Of a DNA stretch of 64,000 nt, positions 1 through 9,142 are shown in pieces (the first letter of the stretch is position 1; every line of letters begins with the position of its first letter). The notes below the pieces were generated by a model. It saw nothing but the letters and a program-made list of their open reading frames with translations, had not been told where the DNA came from and ran no database searches. A program made the translations under genes and the position numbers. This stretch comes from Sinorhizobium sojae CCBAU 05684 (GTDB lineage: Bacteria > Pseudomonadota > Alphaproteobacteria > Rhizobiales > Rhizobiaceae). Location of the stretch: assembly GCF_002288525.1 (NCBI RefSeq), contig NZ_CP023067.1, positions 3,601,001-3,665,000 of the forward strand. The letters are read 5' to 3'.

Positions 1-479
1 TGGCGCTGCTTCTGCAATACGCGACCGGCTCAAGCTTCTGGCTGATGTTCTCGCTCGTCAACCTGCCCTTCTACCTGCTCGCGATCAAACGGCTCGGCTG
101 GCTCTTCGCGCTCAGAACCTTCGTCGCCGTCAGTCTCGTCTCGCTCTTCACCCGCCTGACGGCCGGGTGGGTCGAGTTCGCCCGGCTCGATCCGGTCTAC
201 GCCACCATCGCCGGCGGCGCCTTGATGGGAATGGGCCTGCTCATCCTCTTCAGACACCGCACCGGCCTTGGTGGCATCAACATCCTCGCGATTTACTTGC
301 AGGAAAGATGCGGTATCCGCGCCGGCTATTTCCAGCTCGGCGTCGATCTGGCGATCCTCACGGCCGCCGCCTTCGTCCTGCCGCCGGCAAACCTTGCCCT
401 CTCCATCGTCGGTGCAACGGTGGTGAACCTCATGCTGGCGATCAACCACAAGCCCGGCCGCTATGTCGGTGTGACTTGA
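1..479 (+). CDS. YitT-family integral membrane protein, C-terminal part (5' end outside window)
   Basis: The reading frame is already open at base 3 and ends with TGA at 477-479, so the start lies upstream of the window. The visible 158 residues hold several hydrophobic segments (around FWLMFSLVNLPFYLLAI, the TIAGGALMGMGLLILF stretch and the DLAILTAAAFVLPPANLAL stretch), consistent with an inner-membrane protein. The pattern of a short glycine-rich helix followed by FRHRTGLGGINILAIYLQ is typical of the YitT/DUF161 family. The substrate of this family is not known. No partner gene is visible. The family call rests on pattern recognition. Confidence 0.75.
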   Translation, partial: ALLLQYATGSSFWLMFSLVNLPFYLLAIKRLGWLFALRTFVAVSLVSLFTRLTAGWVEFARLDPVYATIAGGALMGMGLLILFRHRTGLGGINILAIYLQERCGIRAGYFQLGVDLAILTAAAFVLPPANLALSIVGATVVNLMLAINHKPGRYVGVT

Positions 480-548
480 TTTTGCGGCCCTTTTCTCTTG
501 CCTTCCCCACCGCTACCGCTTCATTTATGGACAAAGTCACGCCACGAC

Positions 549-600
549 TCAAAGTGCTATAGCGGCCTTTGCGCGTGTGATAGGACGCGCGGCACTGTGG
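549..600 (+). repeat. Dispersed palindromic repeat, copy 1
   Basis: An imperfect palindrome with the order AAAGTGCTATAGCG, CCTTTGCGCG, a short loop, GGACGCGCGGCACTGT. It is the same design as the copies near 37001, 44129 and 61391. It lies in the 143-base gap between the YitT-like gene and the ArsC-like gene and contains no ORF. Confidence 0.6.
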
Positions 601-622
601 CGTACAGCGCAATGAAGAGGTT

Positions 623-979
623 ATGGCAATGGTGGTCACGATCTACGGCATCAAGAACTGCGACACGATGAAGAAGGCGCGGAGCTGGCTCGATGGCCGC
701 GGGACCGTCTACCGGTTCCATGACTACAAGGCCGAGGGAATCGACCGCAGCCAACTCGAGCGCTGGTGCGCGGAGCTTGGCTGGGAGACGGTGCTGAACC
801 GTGGCGGCACGACCTTCCGCAAGCTCGACGACGCCGAGAAGCAGGAGCTGACGGCGGACAAGGCAATCGCGCTGATGCAGAAGCAGCCGTCGATGATCAA
901 GCGCCCGGTGCTGGAGGTGGAAGGCAAGCTGCTTGTCGGTTTCAAGCCGGAACTCTACGAAGCCCAGTTCGGGGCATGA
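623..979 (+). CDS. ArsC/Spx-family reductase (YffB-like)
   Basis: A 118-residue thioredoxin-fold protein of the ArsC family. The N-terminus carries GIKNCDTMKKA, with the single active-site cysteine at about residue 13 in the usual CX3K arrangement. The C-terminal half has IKRPVLEVEGKLLVGF, matching the conserved Arg-Pro segment of ArsC-like proteins. Length is normal for the YffB subgroup, whose members bind glutathione but are not proven arsenate reductases. No ars genes are nearby. The ATG at 629 is better spaced from the AAGAGG sequence at 615-620, so the true protein may be two residues shorter. Confidence 0.85.
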   Translation: MAMVVTIYGIKNCDTMKKARSWLDGRGTVYRFHDYKAEGIDRSQLERWCAELGWETVLNRGGTTFRKLDDAEKQELTADKAIALMQKQPSMIKRPVLEVEGKLLVGFKPELYEAQFGA

Positions 980-1051
980 GCGGGATGAGCGGAAGGATGC
1001 GCGTCTGTTCGTCCGCATCCCGCCTCTCCAACAGGGCATAGGGGACAGGTC

Positions 1052-1525
1052 ATGTCGAAGACGACCCGTGCAACCCAAGCGCTCGCAAAGGCCGGTATCG
1101 CCTTTACCACTCACAGCTATGACTACGATCCCGGGGCCGAGCGGGTCGGGTTGCAGGCGGCGGAAGCGCTCGGCGAGGATCCGTCGCGCGTTTTGAAAAC
1201 GCTGATGGCGGAGGTGGACGGCAAGTCCGTCTGCTGTATCGTGCCTTCGGACCAGGAGGTGAGCATGAAGAAGCTCGCCGCCGCCTTCGGGGGCAAATCG
1301 GCCAACATGATGAAGCCTGCCGATGCCGAGCGCCTCACCGGCTATCACGTTGGCGGCATCAGCCCCTTCGGCCAGCGGAAGATCGTTCCGGCCGCGATCG
1401 AGGAAGCGGCGTTTGCCGAGGCGCTGGTCTACATCAATGGCGGCCAAAGAGGGCTGCAGGTGCGGCTTTCACCGAAGGATGCGCAGGCGGTTCTGCAGGC
1501 AATTGCCGCTCCGCTGATCGCTTGA
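1052..1525 (+). CDS. ybaK: Cys-tRNA(Pro)/Cys-tRNA deacylase, YbaK/EbsC family
   Basis: A 157-residue protein of the YbaK/ProX editing-domain family. In known members this cytoplasmic enzyme hydrolyses mischarged Cys-tRNA(Pro). The sequence shows the family signatures SRVLKTLMAEVDG, followed by the lysine-rich KKLAAAFGGKSANMM, and the loop HVGGISPFGQRK near residue 105. Size is as expected for a free-standing editing domain. It lies 72 bases after the ArsC-like gene on the same strand and may be co-transcribed with it. It ends convergently, 6 bases from the MarR gene. Confidence 0.9.
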   Translation: MSKTTRATQALAKAGIAFTTHSYDYDPGAERVGLQAAEALGEDPSRVLKTLMAEVDGKSVCCIVPSDQEVSMKKLAAAFGGKSANMMKPADAERLTGYHVGGISPFGQRKIVPAAIEEAAFAEALVYINGGQRGLQVRLSPKDAQAVLQAIAAPLIA

Positions 1526-1531
1526 TCGACA

Positions 1532-1978
1532 TTACTTGAAGCGGGAAAGCAAGGCCGCCAGTTCACGCGCCTCGCCTTCGCTGAGCCTTGCGCCGACATG
1601 TCGTTCGATTGACTGCGCGTAGGTCTGCCAGATGCGCGCCTGCATGGCCCGGCCGGCCTCGGTGATCACGACCCATTGGCCTCGGCCGTCCTCGTCGAAA
1701 GCTTCGCGACGCACCAGCCCCTCTCTCTCCAGCCGGTCGATCAGCCGCGAGAGATTGTACTGGGCAAGCAGCGTCCGGGCTTCGATCTCGAAGGGACGCA
1801 ACCGGCCGTCTTCCGCCTTCGCCAGCTCCCAAAGCACATCATACCAGCCGAGCGGCGGCAGCCCCGCCGTCTTGAAATCCTTCTCGATCGCCGCGAGGAC
1901 GCGCTGCTGCGCTCGCATGAGCCCGATCCAGGCCTCTGTCGTCGCCATGGTCGGCACTGAGATTTCTTCCTCTTTCAT
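1532..1978 (-). CDS. MarR-family transcriptional regulator
   Basis: About 148 residues with the MarR winged-helix layout: an N-terminal dimerisation helix (AWIGLMRAQQRVLAAIEKDF), a recognition region LAQYNLSRLIDRLEREGLVRREAF, and the wing DEDGRGQWVVITEAGRAMQ. The frame is open further upstream, but the ATG at 1978 (reading MKEEEISV) is preferred because upstream codons run into the promoter region; a start at MATTEAW, 11 codons later, is also possible. It is divergent from a glutathione S-transferase gene, so control of that gene and of itself is likely. The intergenic region contains a half-site shared with a second MarR locus near 5.1 kb. Confidence 0.9.
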   Translation of the reverse strand: MKEEEISVPTMATTEAWIGLMRAQQRVLAAIEKDFKTAGLPPLGWYDVLWELAKAEDGRLRPFEIEARTLLAQYNLSRLIDRLEREGLVRREAFDEDGRGQWVVITEAGRAMQARIWQTYAQSIERHVGARLSEGEARELAALLSRFK

Positions 1979-1991
1979 AGATGCAATTACA

Positions 1992-2041
1992 TTTATCTTG
2001 ACGGATTTTGCAAGTCGGCTTATCAATAGATGCAGATGCAT
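1992..2041 (+). promoter_or_regulatory. MarR/GST divergent control region with shared half-site and promoter-like elements
   Basis: The 12-mer TTTATCTTGACG lies at 1992-2003; its last six bases, TTGACG, could serve as a -35 element with TATCAA at 2021-2026 as -10 (17-base spacing) for the GST gene. Further on, ATGCA-GA-TGCAT (2030-2041) is a small perfect inverted repeat. The same 12-mer recurs three times before the MarR gene at 5.1 kb. Operator function is inferred. Confidence 0.5.
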
Positions 2042-2060
2042 ATATATTAGGAGACCTCAA

Positions 2061-2747
2061 ATGAACGCGCATCTGACCCTGATCAGCCACCATCTCTGCC
2101 CCTATGTGCAGCGCGCCGCCATTGCGCTTGCGGAGAAAGGCGTTGCATTCGAGCGTGTCCATATCGATCTTGCCGACAAACCCGACTGGTTCCTGAAGAT
2201 CTCGCCGCTCGACAAGGTGCCGCTGCTGCGCGTGCCGCAGGAGGGCGGGGAGGCGATCCTCTTCGAAAGCTCGGTGATCTGCGAATATCTGGAAGAAGCC
2301 CTCCCGGGAGCGAAACTGCATCCGTCAGAGCCACTGAACAGGGCACGGCATCGGGGCTGGATGGAGTTCGGCTCGTCCATTCTGTCCGATCTCTGGATAT
2401 TTGAGACCACGCAGGACGCCGAGACGCTCGAGACCAAGCAGAAGGCTCTTCGGTCCAAATTCGCGACCGTCGAGGCGGAGCTTGGCGACGGGCCCTATTT
2501 TGCCGGTGTCGGTTTCAGCCTGGTCGACGCCGTCTTCGCCCCGATTTTCCGTTACTTCGACGTGTTCGATCGTATCTCGGACCATGGCGTCTTTCACGGT
2601 CTGCCGCGCCTTCGCGGCTGGCGCCAAGCGCTGTCGGCCCGGCCGAGCGTGGTAACGGCGGTCACAGAGGATTACCCCGAACGACTGCTGGCATTCCTGA
2701 AAAGGCACGATGCAGCCTTGCTCAAGGCACGAAAGATCGCCGCCTGA
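2061..2747 (+). CDS. Glutathione S-transferase family protein
   Basis: A 228-residue soluble protein. The N-terminal thioredoxin-like domain has a redox-type cysteine in HHLCPYVQRA at residue 13, the cis-proline region DKVPLLRVP, and the glutathione-binding FESSVICEYLEE near residue 72. The C-terminal half is all-helical, as in GSTs, with GDGPYFAGVGFSLVDAVFAP corresponding to the N-capping box. A cysteine rather than serine or tyrosine at the active site suggests an omega/beta-like thiol transferase. The ATG at 2061 follows TTAGGAGACCTCAA, a good ribosome binding site. Divergent placement next to a MarR gene suggests induction by a small toxic compound, which is inferred. Confidence 0.88.
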   Translation: MNAHLTLISHHLCPYVQRAAIALAEKGVAFERVHIDLADKPDWFLKISPLDKVPLLRVPQEGGEAILFESSVICEYLEEALPGAKLHPSEPLNRARHRGWMEFGSSILSDLWIFETTQDAETLETKQKALRSKFATVEAELGDGPYFAGVGFSLVDAVFAPIFRYFDVFDRISDHGVFHGLPRLRGWRQALSARPSVVTAVTEDYPERLLAFLKRHDAALLKARKIAA

Positions 2748-2831
2748 GGTTATGGGTGAAGGGAGAGCTTCTGTTTTGCGTGGAAGCGGTCTAAAACCGC
2801 GATGATACCGTTAAGAAGAGCAGGAGCAGCC

Positions 2832-4088
2832 ATGAACGCCCCCCTTCAAACCGCCAAAAGCCCTGTCGATCCCTTGAAGCTTGAAAAACTCGCGGAGGTC
2901 GCCGTCAAGGTCGGCCTGCAGCTGCAGCGAGGCCAGGACCTGGTGCTGACGGCACCGATCGCCGCATTGCCGCTGGCCCGCCTCATCACTAAGCACGCCT
3001 ACAAGGCCGGCGCCGGGCTGGTGACGACGTTCTATGCGGATGAGGAGGCGACGCTGGCTCGCTATACCCATGCGCCGGACGAGAGTTTCGACCGGGCGAG
3101 CGACTGGCTCTACGAGGGGATGGCCAGGGCCTTTGCCAATGGCGCGGCGCGGCTTGCAATCGCCGGCGACAATCCGATGCTCCTCGCCTCGCAGGACCCC
3201 CAGAAGGTCGCGCGCGCCAACAGGGCGAATTCGACGGCCTACAAGCCGGCGCTCGAGAAAATTTCGAACTTCGACATCAACTGGAACATCGTCTCCTATC
3301 CGAATCCCTCCTGGGCGCGGCAGGTCTTCCCTGACGATCCCGAGGCGGTCGCCGTCGAGAAGCTCGCGAACGCCATCTTCGCGGCCTCCCGCGTCGACGT
3401 GGACGACCCGGTCGCAGCCTGGGAAGAGCACAATGGCAATCTCCGCCGACGTTCGTCCTGGCTGAACGAGGAACGTTTTGCGGCCCTGCATTTCACCGGC
3501 CCCGGCACGGACCTGGTCGTCGGGCTGGCGGACGGCCATGAGTGGCACGGCGGTGCCTCCACCGCCAAGAACGGCATCACCTGCAATCCGAACATCCCGA
3601 CCGAGGAAGTCTTCACGACGCCGCATGCCTTGCGCGTCGAAGGGCATGTATCGAGCACCAAGCCGCTTTCGCACCAGGGTACGCTGATCGACAATATCGA
3701 GGTGCGCTTCGAAGGCGGCCGCATCGTCGAGGCCAGGGCCACGCGCGGCGAGGAGGTGCTGAAGAGGGTGCTCGACACCGACGAAGGCGCCCGCCGGCTC
3801 GGCGAAGTGGCGCTGGTGGCGCATTCCTCGCCGATCTCGGCAAGCGGCATCCTCTTCTACAACACGCTCTTCGACGAGAACGCGTCCTGCCACATTGCGC
3901 TCGGCCAGTGCTATGCGAAGTGCTTTCTCGACGGCGCCAATCTCAGCCAGGAGCAGATCAGCGCCCAGGGCGGCAATTCGAGCCTTATCCATATCGACTG
4001 GATGATCGGCTCCGGCGAAGTCGATATCGACGGCGTTCGCAGCGATGGCGCTCGTGTGCCGGTGATGCGCAAGGGCGAGTGGGCATAA
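2832..4088 (+). CDS. Aminopeptidase, M29 (thermophilic metalloprotease) family
   Basis: A 418-residue cytoplasmic protein with the full length of M29 aminopeptidases (AmpS/AmpT type), which remove N-terminal residues using two metal ions. The metal-site region shows NIPTEEVFTTPH, a downstream HSSPISASGILFYNTLFDENASCHIALG stretch containing further ligand candidates, and the terminal HIDWMIGSGEVDIDG motif. The start at 2832 is chosen over an upstream start at 2802 because CAGGAGCAGCC directly precedes this ATG. The gene stands alone on its strand and converges with an EamA exporter gene 12 bases downstream. Confidence 0.9.
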   Translation: MNAPLQTAKSPVDPLKLEKLAEVAVKVGLQLQRGQDLVLTAPIAALPLARLITKHAYKAGAGLVTTFYADEEATLARYTHAPDESFDRASDWLYEGMARAFANGAARLAIAGDNPMLLASQDPQKVARANRANSTAYKPALEKISNFDINWNIVSYPNPSWARQVFPDDPEAVAVEKLANAIFAASRVDVDDPVAAWEEHNGNLRRRSSWLNEERFAALHFTGPGTDLVVGLADGHEWHGGASTAKNGITCNPNIPTEEVFTTPHALRVEGHVSSTKPLSHQGTLIDNIEVRFEGGRIVEARATRGEEVLKRVLDTDEGARRLGEVALVAHSSPISASGILFYNTLFDENASCHIALGQCYAKCFLDGANLSQEQISAQGGNSSLIHIDWMIGSGEVDIDGVRSDGARVPVMRKGEWA

Positions 4089-4100
4089 GCCTTAAAGGCC

Positions 4101-5018
4101 TCACGATCTGTGGGCCGCGGCGTGCCCAGGCGCGGCAGGCGATGCGTGAAGCGGGGCGGGTCGGGGAACCCTCTGGGTCTGTTGGCTCAGCCAGACGCTC
4201 GCGAATACGACGACGATGCCGAGCGATTGCACGATCGTAAGCTCCTGGCCGAGCACGCTCCAGCCGAGCAGGATTGCAACGACGGGGCTCAGGAAGCCGA
4301 GCGGTGCGACCTGGGACGGTTCCAGCCGAGCGAGGCCGCGGAACCAGAGAAGATAGGTAAACGCGGCGCCGATCAGGCCGAGATAGCCAAAGCCCCATAG
4401 ATTCGTGGCCGTAAGCGGCGGCAGCGCCGGCTCGAAGAAGAGCGCCACCGGCACCAGCAGCAGTCCGCCGGCGGCCAGTTGCCACGCTGTGAAAGTCAGA
4501 GCGGTAACTGGCGGCGCCCAATGGCGCGCAAGCACCGTGCCGATGGCCATGGAGACGGCGCCGGAAAGGCCGGCGACGACTCCTATCGGATCGAGGCTCG
4601 CCTGCGGTGTGAGCACGAGAAGAGCGACGCCGCCCATCCCGGCAAGACCTGCCGCCACGCTCACGAGCCGGATCGGTGAGCCGAGCACCAGTCGTGACAG
4701 GCCCACGACGATTAGCGGCTGGATGGCGCCGACAGTGGCGGCGACGCCGCCGGGTAGGCGGTAGGCGGAGACGAACAGCATCGCCCAGAAAAAGGCGAAG
4801 TTGAGCGCACCGAGCAGGAAACTGCGGGCCCACCAGACGCCTCTTGGCATCTCTCTCACGATAAGCAGAAGCAGGAGGCCTGCAGGCAGCGCCCTCAGCA
4901 TCGCAACCGTCAACGGGTAGTCGGCAGGCAGGAACTCGGTCGTAACCAGATAGGTGCTTCCCCAGATCGCCGGTGCGACGGAAGTGAGCGCGACATCGAA
5001 GCTTCGCCTCGTCTCCAT
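4101..5018 (-). CDS. DMT-superfamily (EamA) transporter
   Basis: A protein of about 305 residues with some ten hydrophobic segments arranged as two EamA repeats, for example PAIWGSTYLVTTEFLP in the first half and GFGYLGLIGAAFTYLLWFRGL in the second. EamA proteins are inner-membrane exporters of metabolites or amino acids; the substrate cannot be read from sequence. The ATG at 5018 is favoured over a GTG at 5027 because GAGG lies 8 bases before it. It is divergent from a MarR gene, and three copies of a common half-site lie between them, so this exporter is the likely target of that regulator. Confidence 0.88.
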   Translation of the reverse strand: METRRSFDVALTSVAPAIWGSTYLVTTEFLPADYPLTVAMLRALPAGLLLLLIVREMPRGVWWARSFLLGALNFAFFWAMLFVSAYRLPGGVAATVGAIQPLIVVGLSRLVLGSPIRLVSVAAGLAGMGGVALLVLTPQASLDPIGVVAGLSGAVSMAIGTVLARHWAPPVTALTFTAWQLAAGGLLLVPVALFFEPALPPLTATNLWGFGYLGLIGAAFTYLLWFRGLARLEPSQVAPLGFLSPVVAILLGWSVLGQELTIVQSLGIVVVFASVWLSQQTQRVPRPAPLHASPAAPGHAAAHRS

Positions 5019-5041
5019 TGTATTCACCTCAAGAATCTCTA

Positions 5042-5090
5042 CGTCAAGATAAATCTATCATGACGCATTTTATCTTGACGTCAAGATAAA
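5042..5090 (+). promoter_or_regulatory. MarR-type operator: 22-bp perfect palindrome plus an extra half-site
   Basis: Bases 5069-5090 form a perfect 22-bp palindrome whose arms are TTTATCTTGAC and GTCAAGATAAA. A further copy of the arm in reverse orientation (CGTCAAGATAAA) lies at 5042-5053. The site is midway between the EamA and MarR start codons. Size and symmetry suit a MarR dimer; binding by the adjacent gene product is inferred. Confidence 0.7.
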
Positions 5091-5123
5091 TCGCGGCTAG
5101 GAACGGGCCAAGAAGGTGGGTTG

Positions 5124-5606
5124 ATGGATCACGTCGACAAAATCCTGACGCAATGGAATCGGGAGCGGCCGGATCTCGACGTATCGGCCATGGGCCTGCT
5201 CGGCCGGCTCGCGCGGCTCCGTGCCCATCTCGCCCGCGAGGTGGATAAGGTCTTTGCCGAGCACGGCCTGACCTCGGCGAGTTTCGATGTGCTGGCGGCG
5301 CTCAGGCGGTCAGGGCCTCCCTTTCAGCTTTCACCCGGCGATCTTCTGGCAACGACCATGGTCACTTCCGGCACGATGACCAACCGGATCGACCAGCTGG
5401 AAAAGGCGGGCCTTGTCGAACGCCTCGATAACCCGGAAGACCGGCGGGGCGTGATCATCGCATTGACCGCCGAAGGCCTGAAACGCGTCGACACGGCCGT
5501 GACCGCCCACGTCGCGAACCAGCACCGTCTGTTGCAAGGTCTTGAGGCCGACGACAGGCAGGCGCTTGACCAGCTATTGAAAAAACTGCTCTCCGCCTTC
5601 GAATGA
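5124..5606 (+). CDS. MarR-family transcriptional regulator
   Basis: A 160-residue MarR-type regulator. Residues about 65-130 form the winged helix: LSPGDLLATTMVTSGTMTNRIDQLEKAGLVERLDNPEDRRGVIIALTAEG includes the typical DRRG wing turn followed by (V)(I)(I)xLT. An N-terminal extension ending in LARLRAHLAREVDKVFAEHGLT supplies the dimer helix. The ATG at 5124 is favoured over the overlapping TTG at 5121 because of AAGGTGGG upstream. The adjacent 22-bp palindrome and the divergent exporter suggest a local repressor-exporter unit. The ligand is unknown. Confidence 0.92.
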   Translation: MDHVDKILTQWNRERPDLDVSAMGLLGRLARLRAHLAREVDKVFAEHGLTSASFDVLAALRRSGPPFQLSPGDLLATTMVTSGTMTNRIDQLEKAGLVERLDNPEDRRGVIIALTAEGLKRVDTAVTAHVANQHRLLQGLEADDRQALDQLLKKLLSAFE

Positions 5607-5652
5607 GACCGGTCGCATCTATTCGGATGCGCCGCGCACCATCAGGATCAGA

Positions 5653-7239
5653 TCAGAACAGGCTGCCCTGCTTGGAGGGCTCAGCGGGCCGCGCCGGCCG
5701 CTTCTTCGGCGCTGGCGGCGTAGGCGGTGCGTCGCCTTCGCTTGCGACTGCAGATACGCGGCCATCGGCAAACTCCAGGGAGAGGGTCATGCCCGGCTTT
5801 ACGGCCGTCGCGTGTTTTACCGGCTCATCCTCGGCGTCCCGCACAAGTGCAAAGCCGCGTCTGAGCACGTTGCGATAGGAGAGGGACTGCAGCACCCGGT
5901 CCTGCGCGGCGAGCGCGCCTTTCACGCGGCGCAGCTCCGCCCCAATAGCCGCGTCGCCCCGCGAACCAAGGCTCGAAACGCGGTCCCGGGCACGATGGAT
6001 CTGTCCGACGAGGCGCGAAGGCAGCGCTCGCAGCGAAGCATCGGCGGCGGAAACGCGCGACTGGCGCCGGTCGAGCTGGCGTTCGACGCACCGTTCTGCT
6101 CGGCTCACGAGATCGGAAACGCGCTGCCGGCGATCGCCGATCCGCGTTTTGATGAGCTCCGGGCGCAGATGGGCGGCCGAGCGCTCGAAGCTGCGTCGCT
6201 TGTTGGCCGTGTTCATCTGCAATCCGCGGCCGAGGCCGGCGGACACCTCATCGAAGCGACGCCGCGGCAGCGCCAGCAGCTGATCGAGCGAAGGTAGCGC
6301 GCGGGCGAGTGCGCGCAGCCCGTGTCGCCGGTGGTCCATCTGTCGCGTGACCGCGCCCTTGAGGCGAGCGGCGAGACTTGCGATCTGCGCCTCGAGTTCC
6401 GCCTTCACCGGTACGGCCATCTCGGCTGCCCCCGTCGGCGTCGGTGCCCGCTGGTCGGCCGCATAGTCGATCAAGGTCCAATCCGTCTCGTGGCCGACGG
6501 CCGAGATCAGCGGAATGCCCGAGGCGGCCGCCGCGCGCACCACGGCCTCGTCGTTGAAGCACCAGAGATCCTCGAGGCTGCCGCCACCGCGGGCGACGAT
6601 CAGCACGTCCGGCCGCGGAATGGGGCCGCCGGGTTCCAGGGCATTGAAGCCCTGTATGGCGGCGGCAATCTCGTCGCCTGCTCCGTCGCCCTGGACCCGT
6701 ACCGGCCAGACGACGACCTGGACCGGGAAGCGGTCGGCGATCCGATGCAGGATGTCGCGGATGACCGCGCCCGTCGGCGAGGTCACAACGCCGATCACCC
6801 TCGGCATAAAGGGAAGCGGCTTCTTGCGAGCGGCGTCGAACAGGCCCTCGGCCGTGAATTTTCGCTTGCGCTCCTCGAGGAGCGCCATCAGCGCGCCGGC
6901 GCCTGCCGGCTCGAGCGATTCGATGACGATCTGGTATTTCGACGAGCCGGGGAAGGTCGTAACCCGGCCGGTCGCAATCACCTCCATGCCCTCTTCCGGC
7001 CGGAACCTGAGCCGCGCAAACGCGCTCTTCCAGATCACCGCATCGATTCGGGCGCGATCGTCCTTGAGCGCAAAATAGGCGTGGCCCGAGGAATGCGGGC
7101 CGCGATAGCCGGAAATCTCGCCCCGGACCCGCACATGCTCGAAGGTCTGCTCGATCGTGCGCTTGATCGAGCCGGACAGTTCCGACACCGAATATTCGGC
7201 GACGTTGCTGGGAGAATCGGAATCGAAGAACGAGCTCAT
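5653..7239 (-). CDS. xseA: Exodeoxyribonuclease VII large subunit
   Basis: A 528-residue protein matching the large subunit of exonuclease VII, which with XseB degrades single-stranded DNA in both directions. It starts with the OB-fold nucleic-acid binding domain ([43 protein letters not shown] region, residues 18-110), followed by the catalytic domain containing [36 protein letters not shown] and [19 protein letters not shown] long helical region rich in Arg and Glu follows (residues 290-440), the usual XseB-binding coiled coil. The C-terminus is rich in Pro, Ala and Lys. xseB is not in the window. Confidence 0.96.
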   Translation of the reverse strand: MSSFFDSDSPSNVAEYSVSELSGSIKRTIEQTFEHVRVRGEISGYRGPHSSGHAYFALKDDRARIDAVIWKSAFARLRFRPEEGMEVIATGRVTTFPGSSKYQIVIESLEPAGAGALMALLEERKRKFTAEGLFDAARKKPLPFMPRVIGVVTSPTGAVIRDILHRIADRFPVQVVVWPVRVQGDGAGDEIAAAIQGFNALEPGGPIPRPDVLIVARGGGSLEDLWCFNDEAVVRAAAASGIPLISAVGHETDWTLIDYAADQRAPTPTGAAEMAVPVKAELEAQIASLAARLKGAVTRQMDHRRHGLRALARALPSLDQLLALPRRRFDEVSAGLGRGLQMNTANKRRSFERSAAHLRPELIKTRIGDRRQRVSDLVSRAERCVERQLDRRQSRVSAADASLRALPSRLVGQIHRARDRVSSLGSRGDAAIGAELRRVKGALAAQDRVLQSLSYRNVLRRGFALVRDAEDEPVKHATAVKPGMTLSLEFADGRVSAVASEGDAPPTPPAPKKRPARPAEPSKQGSLF

Positions 7240-7321
7240 GCGCTCTTTGTAGCCGACGATGCCTGGAAGATCAGCAGCAAGACGCGCCTATCTACGGTTT
7301 TTCCGGCAATACACCCGTCGA

Positions 7322-9142
7322 TTAGTGTTTCAGCCGGAAGAGCTTAAGGCCGGTACCGGGCGTCACCGGCAAAGCGTCGAGGAAATCCGGGACCTTGCCG
7401 GCATTGAGCTGGCTGTAGAGGCCGTCGTGTGCTTTCTCGATGACCAGCCTCGTTTGCGGATCCTTGGCGCAAAAGGCGATCACCGGATTTCCGAGCCGCC
7501 TCAGCATATGGGCTGCCTCCTCGGGCGCAGCCAATCCGATGCGGAGCTCCGTCAGCATGCCCTCCGGATTTCTATGGTAAGGTGCGCTCAGGGCGCGGTG
7601 CTCGGTGAAGCGGAGAATGGAGGCGCCCATATTCGAGGGGTCGACGACCAGCGTGGGGGGGAGTTGTCGAAGATCCGTCATGGCCTCCGCCGAAGTGCAG
7701 AGTCCCCAGCCCTGCCGCCTGTCGCCATTGCCGGCCAAATCCGCCGCGCCATTGGTAGCCAGTTCGCCCGCCAGAGCCCAGACTGCCGGAACGGAGACAA
7801 GAACGGCGACCGCGTAGATGAGAGAGGCAAGGGCTCGCCGTCGCTCGCGCATCGAGTTCGTCCGCAAATCGACGAGCAGGAGCGAGGCCGGCAGGATGGC
7901 GATCAGATTGGAAAAGACGGCACCGCGAACCTGCATCAGCGCGATACACCAGGTAACAAGCACCAGTGAACCAAGGATCAGGTGCAGGGCAACGCGGTCG
8001 CGGCGCCGGATCCGCCATGCGCAGATCGCGAGCGCAAAGAATCCCGAGAAATAAAAGGCGCCGAGACCACCCGATCCTTGTCTCGCCAGGGCGAGAAATG
8101 ACTGGGCCTCGGTCACGTTGTCGAGCCAGAGTTCCCAGAGCAGCGGATCGAGGTCGTCGAGCGGATTTTTGAGGCACTGCGGCGCAATGCCGAGGGCGAA
8201 GCCGGCGGTGATGACCCCGTTGAGGCCGAGGACAAGCAAACGTCCGAACCGTCCGAGGCGGCTTGCCGCCAGGGCGGAGACGGCAAGCAATCCACCGCCG
8301 AGCGCCGAGAGCGAGAAAAACGCGAGGGAGAGGCTATCGCATGTCACCGCAGCATAGAGATGCGGCGGAACCGTCAGGAAGAATGCAGCGCTCACCGTTG
8401 TGGCAAGTGCCGCTCCGAAAGCCGTGGCGGCAGCGGCGAAGCGCTGCCCCTCGCAAGCCCAGAGGACCGCCACCAGCAGGCATATCACGGCGACAAAAGG
8501 CGTCGTCTCGGCGCCGATGGCGATCGCCAGCGCCGCCGCGACGCCGGCAATTGCGAAACTCTCTGCCCGGTATTGCCGATCAACGAGCATGGCGATCATC
8601 ACCGCGGCGAGGACGAGTTGCACATTGTGGTGATCGATCGAACCCGCCTGGAAACGATTGCTGGTCACAACGAAGATGGCCGTGAAGAAGAGGCAGAAAT
8701 GCATGCATTGCGGGCCGCCGGCCCGTCTGCCGGCGAGACCCATGGCCGCCATGAGTGGCAGCACCAATATCATCGGCCAGACCGCGAGCGCCATCGCCTC
8801 GGCGCTTTCGGCCCCCGCGAATGGTTTGAAGAGGGTGATAAGAGCGGCGATCGGCAGGTCGATGAGGCGCGACCAGTGCATCAATGTGCCCCCGTCGAGA
8901 CCGAGTCGGACCTGTGTCAGGTCGAACCAGCTCTGCCCGGCCAGGAGATCGCGAACCTGGACGAGCCGCATCACGTCGTCATTGTCTCGCCCGACGTAAT
9001 CGGCGGCGCGTATCATCTTGCCGCAAAGGAAAACGACGACGGAAAGGCCGTAGCCAAGCACCGCCCAGGACAACCGCGTCCAGGGCGGAACCCGCGCGCT
9101 CAGGTCCTCCGATGCGGATCTTGCCCCAATCAAATCTGTCAT
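7322..9142 (-). CDS. Polytopic membrane protein, STT3-like GT-C glycosyltransferase candidate
   Basis: A 606-residue protein with about 12 predicted membrane spans in the first 430 residues and a C-terminal soluble domain of about 150 residues. The first outer loop has the acidic cluster VGRDNDDVMRL near residue 53, then LDGGTLMHWSRLIDLP, and later GSIDHHNVQLVL near residue 165. This order of an early acidic loop and an S-x-D-H-H motif resembles oligosaccharyltransferase STT3/PglB-like GT-C enzymes, which use lipid-linked sugars at the periplasmic face. Sequence identity to any characterised enzyme cannot be judged here. It is divergent from a GT2/methyltransferase/small flippase operon, which fits a sugar-transfer role. 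It could instead be an uncharacterised membrane protein family. Confidence 0.6.
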   Translation of the reverse strand: MTDLIGARSASEDLSARVPPWTRLSWAVLGYGLSVVVFLCGKMIRAADYVGRDNDDVMRLVQVRDLLAGQSWFDLTQVRLGLDGGTLMHWSRLIDLPIAALITLFKPFAGAESAEAMALAVWPMILVLPLMAAMGLAGRRAGGPQCMHFCLFFTAIFVVTSNRFQAGSIDHHNVQLVLAAVMIAMLVDRQYRAESFAIAGVAAALAIAIGAETTPFVAVICLLVAVLWACEGQRFAAAATAFGAALATTVSAAFFLTVPPHLYAAVTCDSLSLAFFSLSALGGGLLAVSALAASRLGRFGRLLVLGLNGVITAGFALGIAPQCLKNPLDDLDPLLWELWLDNVTEAQSFLALARQGSGGLGAFYFSGFFALAICAWRIRRRDRVALHLILGSLVLVTWCIALMQVRGAVFSNLIAILPASLLLVDLRTNSMRERRRALASLIYAVAVLVSVPAVWALAGELATNGAADLAGNGDRRQGWGLCTSAEAMTDLRQLPPTLVVDPSNMGASILRFTEHRALSAPYHRNPEGMLTELRIGLAAPEEAAHMLRRLGNPVIAFCAKDPQTRLVIEKAHDGLYSQLNAGKVPDFLDALPVTPGTGLKLFRLKH

